From Zygnema cylindricum (taxonomy: Eukaryota; Streptophyta; Zygnematophyceae; Zygnematales; Zygnemataceae), in the NCBI GenBank assembly GCA_037447655.1, contig JBBHKE010003132.1, positions 77,171-92,170 of the forward strand: a stretch of DNA of 15,000 nucleotides. The letters are read 5' to 3'. Shown piece after piece: positions 9,299 through 15,000 of this stretch. Made by a program: the position numbers and the translations under genes. The notes below the pieces were generated by a model that had not been told where the DNA came from, did no database searches, and worked only from the letters and a program-made list of their open reading frames with translations. The stretch's first letter is position 1. Each line of letters begins with the position of its first letter.

Positions 9299-9537
9299 AA
9301 GTACAGTACACCGTGAATCGCTACTACAGTTAACGTTTTTTTCTTCTCTTAAAACATTTTTTTTCCGTACACGCATGTCCGATTGTGGATCTGACGGTTT
9401 CGATTGAAAGGGAAGATTCTCAGCTTCCAATTGGCGGTCTCAAATTGAAAATTGGACAAGTGTGTACGGAGAAAAGATGATTTAAGTTGCGAAAAAAATA
9501 TAAACACTAATAGCGATACACGCCGTACTGTAGTAAG
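9299..9537. mobile_element. Long foldback (MITE-like) element between the two genes
   Basis: The two halves are imperfect inverted repeats centred near 9417. CCGTACACGCATGTCC (9365-9380) pairs with GGACAAGTGTGTACGG (9454-9469). Farther out, AGTACACCGTGAATCGCTA pairs with TAGCGATACACGCCGTACT. It has no coding capacity. It sits in the shared upstream region of the divergent genes. The family is unassigned. Confidence 0.55.
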
Positions 9538-9604
9538 TTTGGTAGAATTCTGCTTGCTGAATTAAAATTTAAAAGCATAGGCTGAGTTTTGCCCTTTGTT
9601 CTAA

Positions 9605-9780
9605 AAGTGCGGATATTTTGGACGTAAATCGCACAAAATTTAGCATACCGTGCGCCTTGAGAAATAAAATTTCGTGCACGTTCGTTCGGAAAGCTTGGAT
9701 ATTGTGTACGAAAATCGCACGAAATCAGGAAAAGGACGCACCGTGAGCAGTAGAATTTCGTGCTCGCACGAAACGCTGAG
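9605..9780. repeat. Two diverged 86-bp tandem units with TTTCGTGC stems
   Basis: GGATATT (9611, 9697), AAATCGCAC (9626, 9712) and AATTTCGTGC (9668, 9754) each recur 86 bp apart. ACCGTG recurs 93 bp apart. Each unit pairs GCAC(A/G)AAA with TTTCGTGC, so each can form a hairpin. The minus-strand frames over this area have no recognisable content. Confidence 0.65.
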
Positions 9781-10144
9781 AAATCGTACAGATGTGGTTG
9801 TTCTTTTATCTTTTTTTTGAGCAACAGTACAGTAATTTTCCTTGAGAGAGAAAGAGCCACTTTTTAACACTTGGTAAACATGAAATTACGAAGTTTATGA
9901 TGAAAATTACAAATTTTATGGCCAGGATTACGTTTGAAAAATAAGAGAGTAATCTGCAATATTTTACAAACGTTCTATGACTTTCTCTAGTAATAAAACT
10001 TAGAAAACCTGGGTTTAAACTTCAGTTTTAAAACCTTTCCATTGGTAAAACTTTTCAGAAGGACGAGAAAAACCTAAACTGGTTCCGAATGATTTAATAA
10101 GCAGACTTAGCTATATTTTTTTAAAATACAGGAACTGACAATCC

Positions 10145-14551
<4,407 letters not shown>

Positions 14552-15000
14552 TTTTGAGTGTGAGCCCTTTTTCTCTTTTTCGCTTCCCGGCTACCTTCGC
14601 TGTTCCTTTCACTTGAAAAATTATAAAATTGCAAAAACTTTCCGCATAAATTGGTAAAAAAAGCGTATACGAAGGTATTTCAAGTCGGCTTTTTAGGAAG
14701 AGCTTTGCTTCCCTTTTTTTTTTTTTGTCTTTGTCTCGCCCGTAATAATCTTGCCTGTAAAATCAGCGCTTCTGTGTTGTTATTTTGAGTATTTTCCAAG
14801 GAACAATACCGGGTCGATTCTCATTTGGGCATTCATAGACGATATTGGTCTCCAATGCCACAATTTGATGTCCATGTCAAAAATTCCGTTCCGTTTCTCC
14901 TTCCGTTTTCAAAAGCAGAAGTAGTTTGCAAAGCTCGTGGTTAAGTTTTTGGAGTTAAGTTTTGACGTAACAGAGAGCACGTAGATGAAGATAAAGACAA
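14552..15000. other. CDC40 3' UTR and downstream sequence
   Basis: No canonical AATAAA follows the stop; TATAAA at about 14623 is a possible weak polyadenylation signal. Two frames of about 45-50 codons (one on each strand, around 14800-14940) have no recognised homology. The sequence is a little less AT-rich than the introns, so the start of another gene is possible but unsupported. Confidence 0.4.

Larger units (their letters stand above)
9075..10144. promoter_or_regulatory. Divergent intergenic region, probable shared promoter
   Basis: This region separates the minus-strand b561 start from the plus-strand CDC40 start. No TATA box stands out. It holds the foldback at 9299-9537 and the 86-bp tandem units. 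TTTTTTTAAAATACAG at 10116-10131 looks like a splice acceptor, which suggests a 5' UTR intron for CDC40. Promoter function is inferred from layout only. Confidence 0.4.

Noticed and set aside
9507-9870. Two overlapping minus-strand frames of 76 and 117 codons upstream of the b561 start
   Set aside because: They run over the 86-bp tandem units, have no recognisable motif and no splice junction leading cleanly to 9074.
14760-14945. Possible first exon of a further gene (about 50 codons on plus, 45 on minus)
   Set aside because: Both frames are short, end in stops, and show neither recognisable motifs nor convincing donors.

Overview
This is a window of an AT-rich, intron-bearing eukaryotic genome. 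The two recognisable genes, the long introns full of simple repeats and the GT..AG splice signals all fit an invertebrate metazoan best, but the sequence does not fix the species. There is no bacterial-style gene packing, and I saw no tRNA, rRNA or CRISPR array.

Two protein-coding genes can be reconstructed, head to head, with about 1.1 kb between their start codons. On the minus strand, 9047 down to 3282, is a five-exon cytochrome b561 family gene (about 276 aa, six membrane segments, all four haem-ligand histidines present, most like the CYB561D1/D2 group). On the plus strand, 10145 to 14551, is a three-exon gene for the splicing factor PRP17/CDC40 (658 aa, acidic N-terminus and a seven-repeat WD40 propeller). 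Its last exon supplies only the final Trp base, one Asp codon and the stop. At the far left, 407-628, two short in-frame exon-like segments with good splice signals may belong to a third, unrecognised gene.

The rest is intronic or intergenic and dominated by repeats. From left to right: pyrimidine-rich tracts (1-329, 660-790), a short GGGAGA array (497-554), an AT-rich stretch with no gene (about 900-2130), an 830-bp degenerate polypyrimidine minisatellite (2133-2963), a duplicated intron/exon edge beside the last b561 exon (3485-3780), a (CCCT)n array of about 890 bp inside a b561 intron (4688-5577), a TACTACGTTTTAT minisatellite (6117-6320), a (CT)n/(TA)n tract (7234-7302), foldback elements (8338-8580 and 9299-9537), and tandem repeats filling both ends of CDC40 intron 1 and the start of intron 2.

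The two genes have no obvious functional link: one is a membrane electron-transfer protein and the other a nuclear second-step splicing factor. Their divergent layout suggests a shared promoter region at 9075-10144. The most unusual theme is tandem duplication of splice-site edges, seen at three places (11752-11980, 12815-13395 and 3485-3780), together with one copy of a GATGGGCA-centred repeat in each of three successive b561 introns. Most long open frames in the window come from low-complexity repeats and are not genes.
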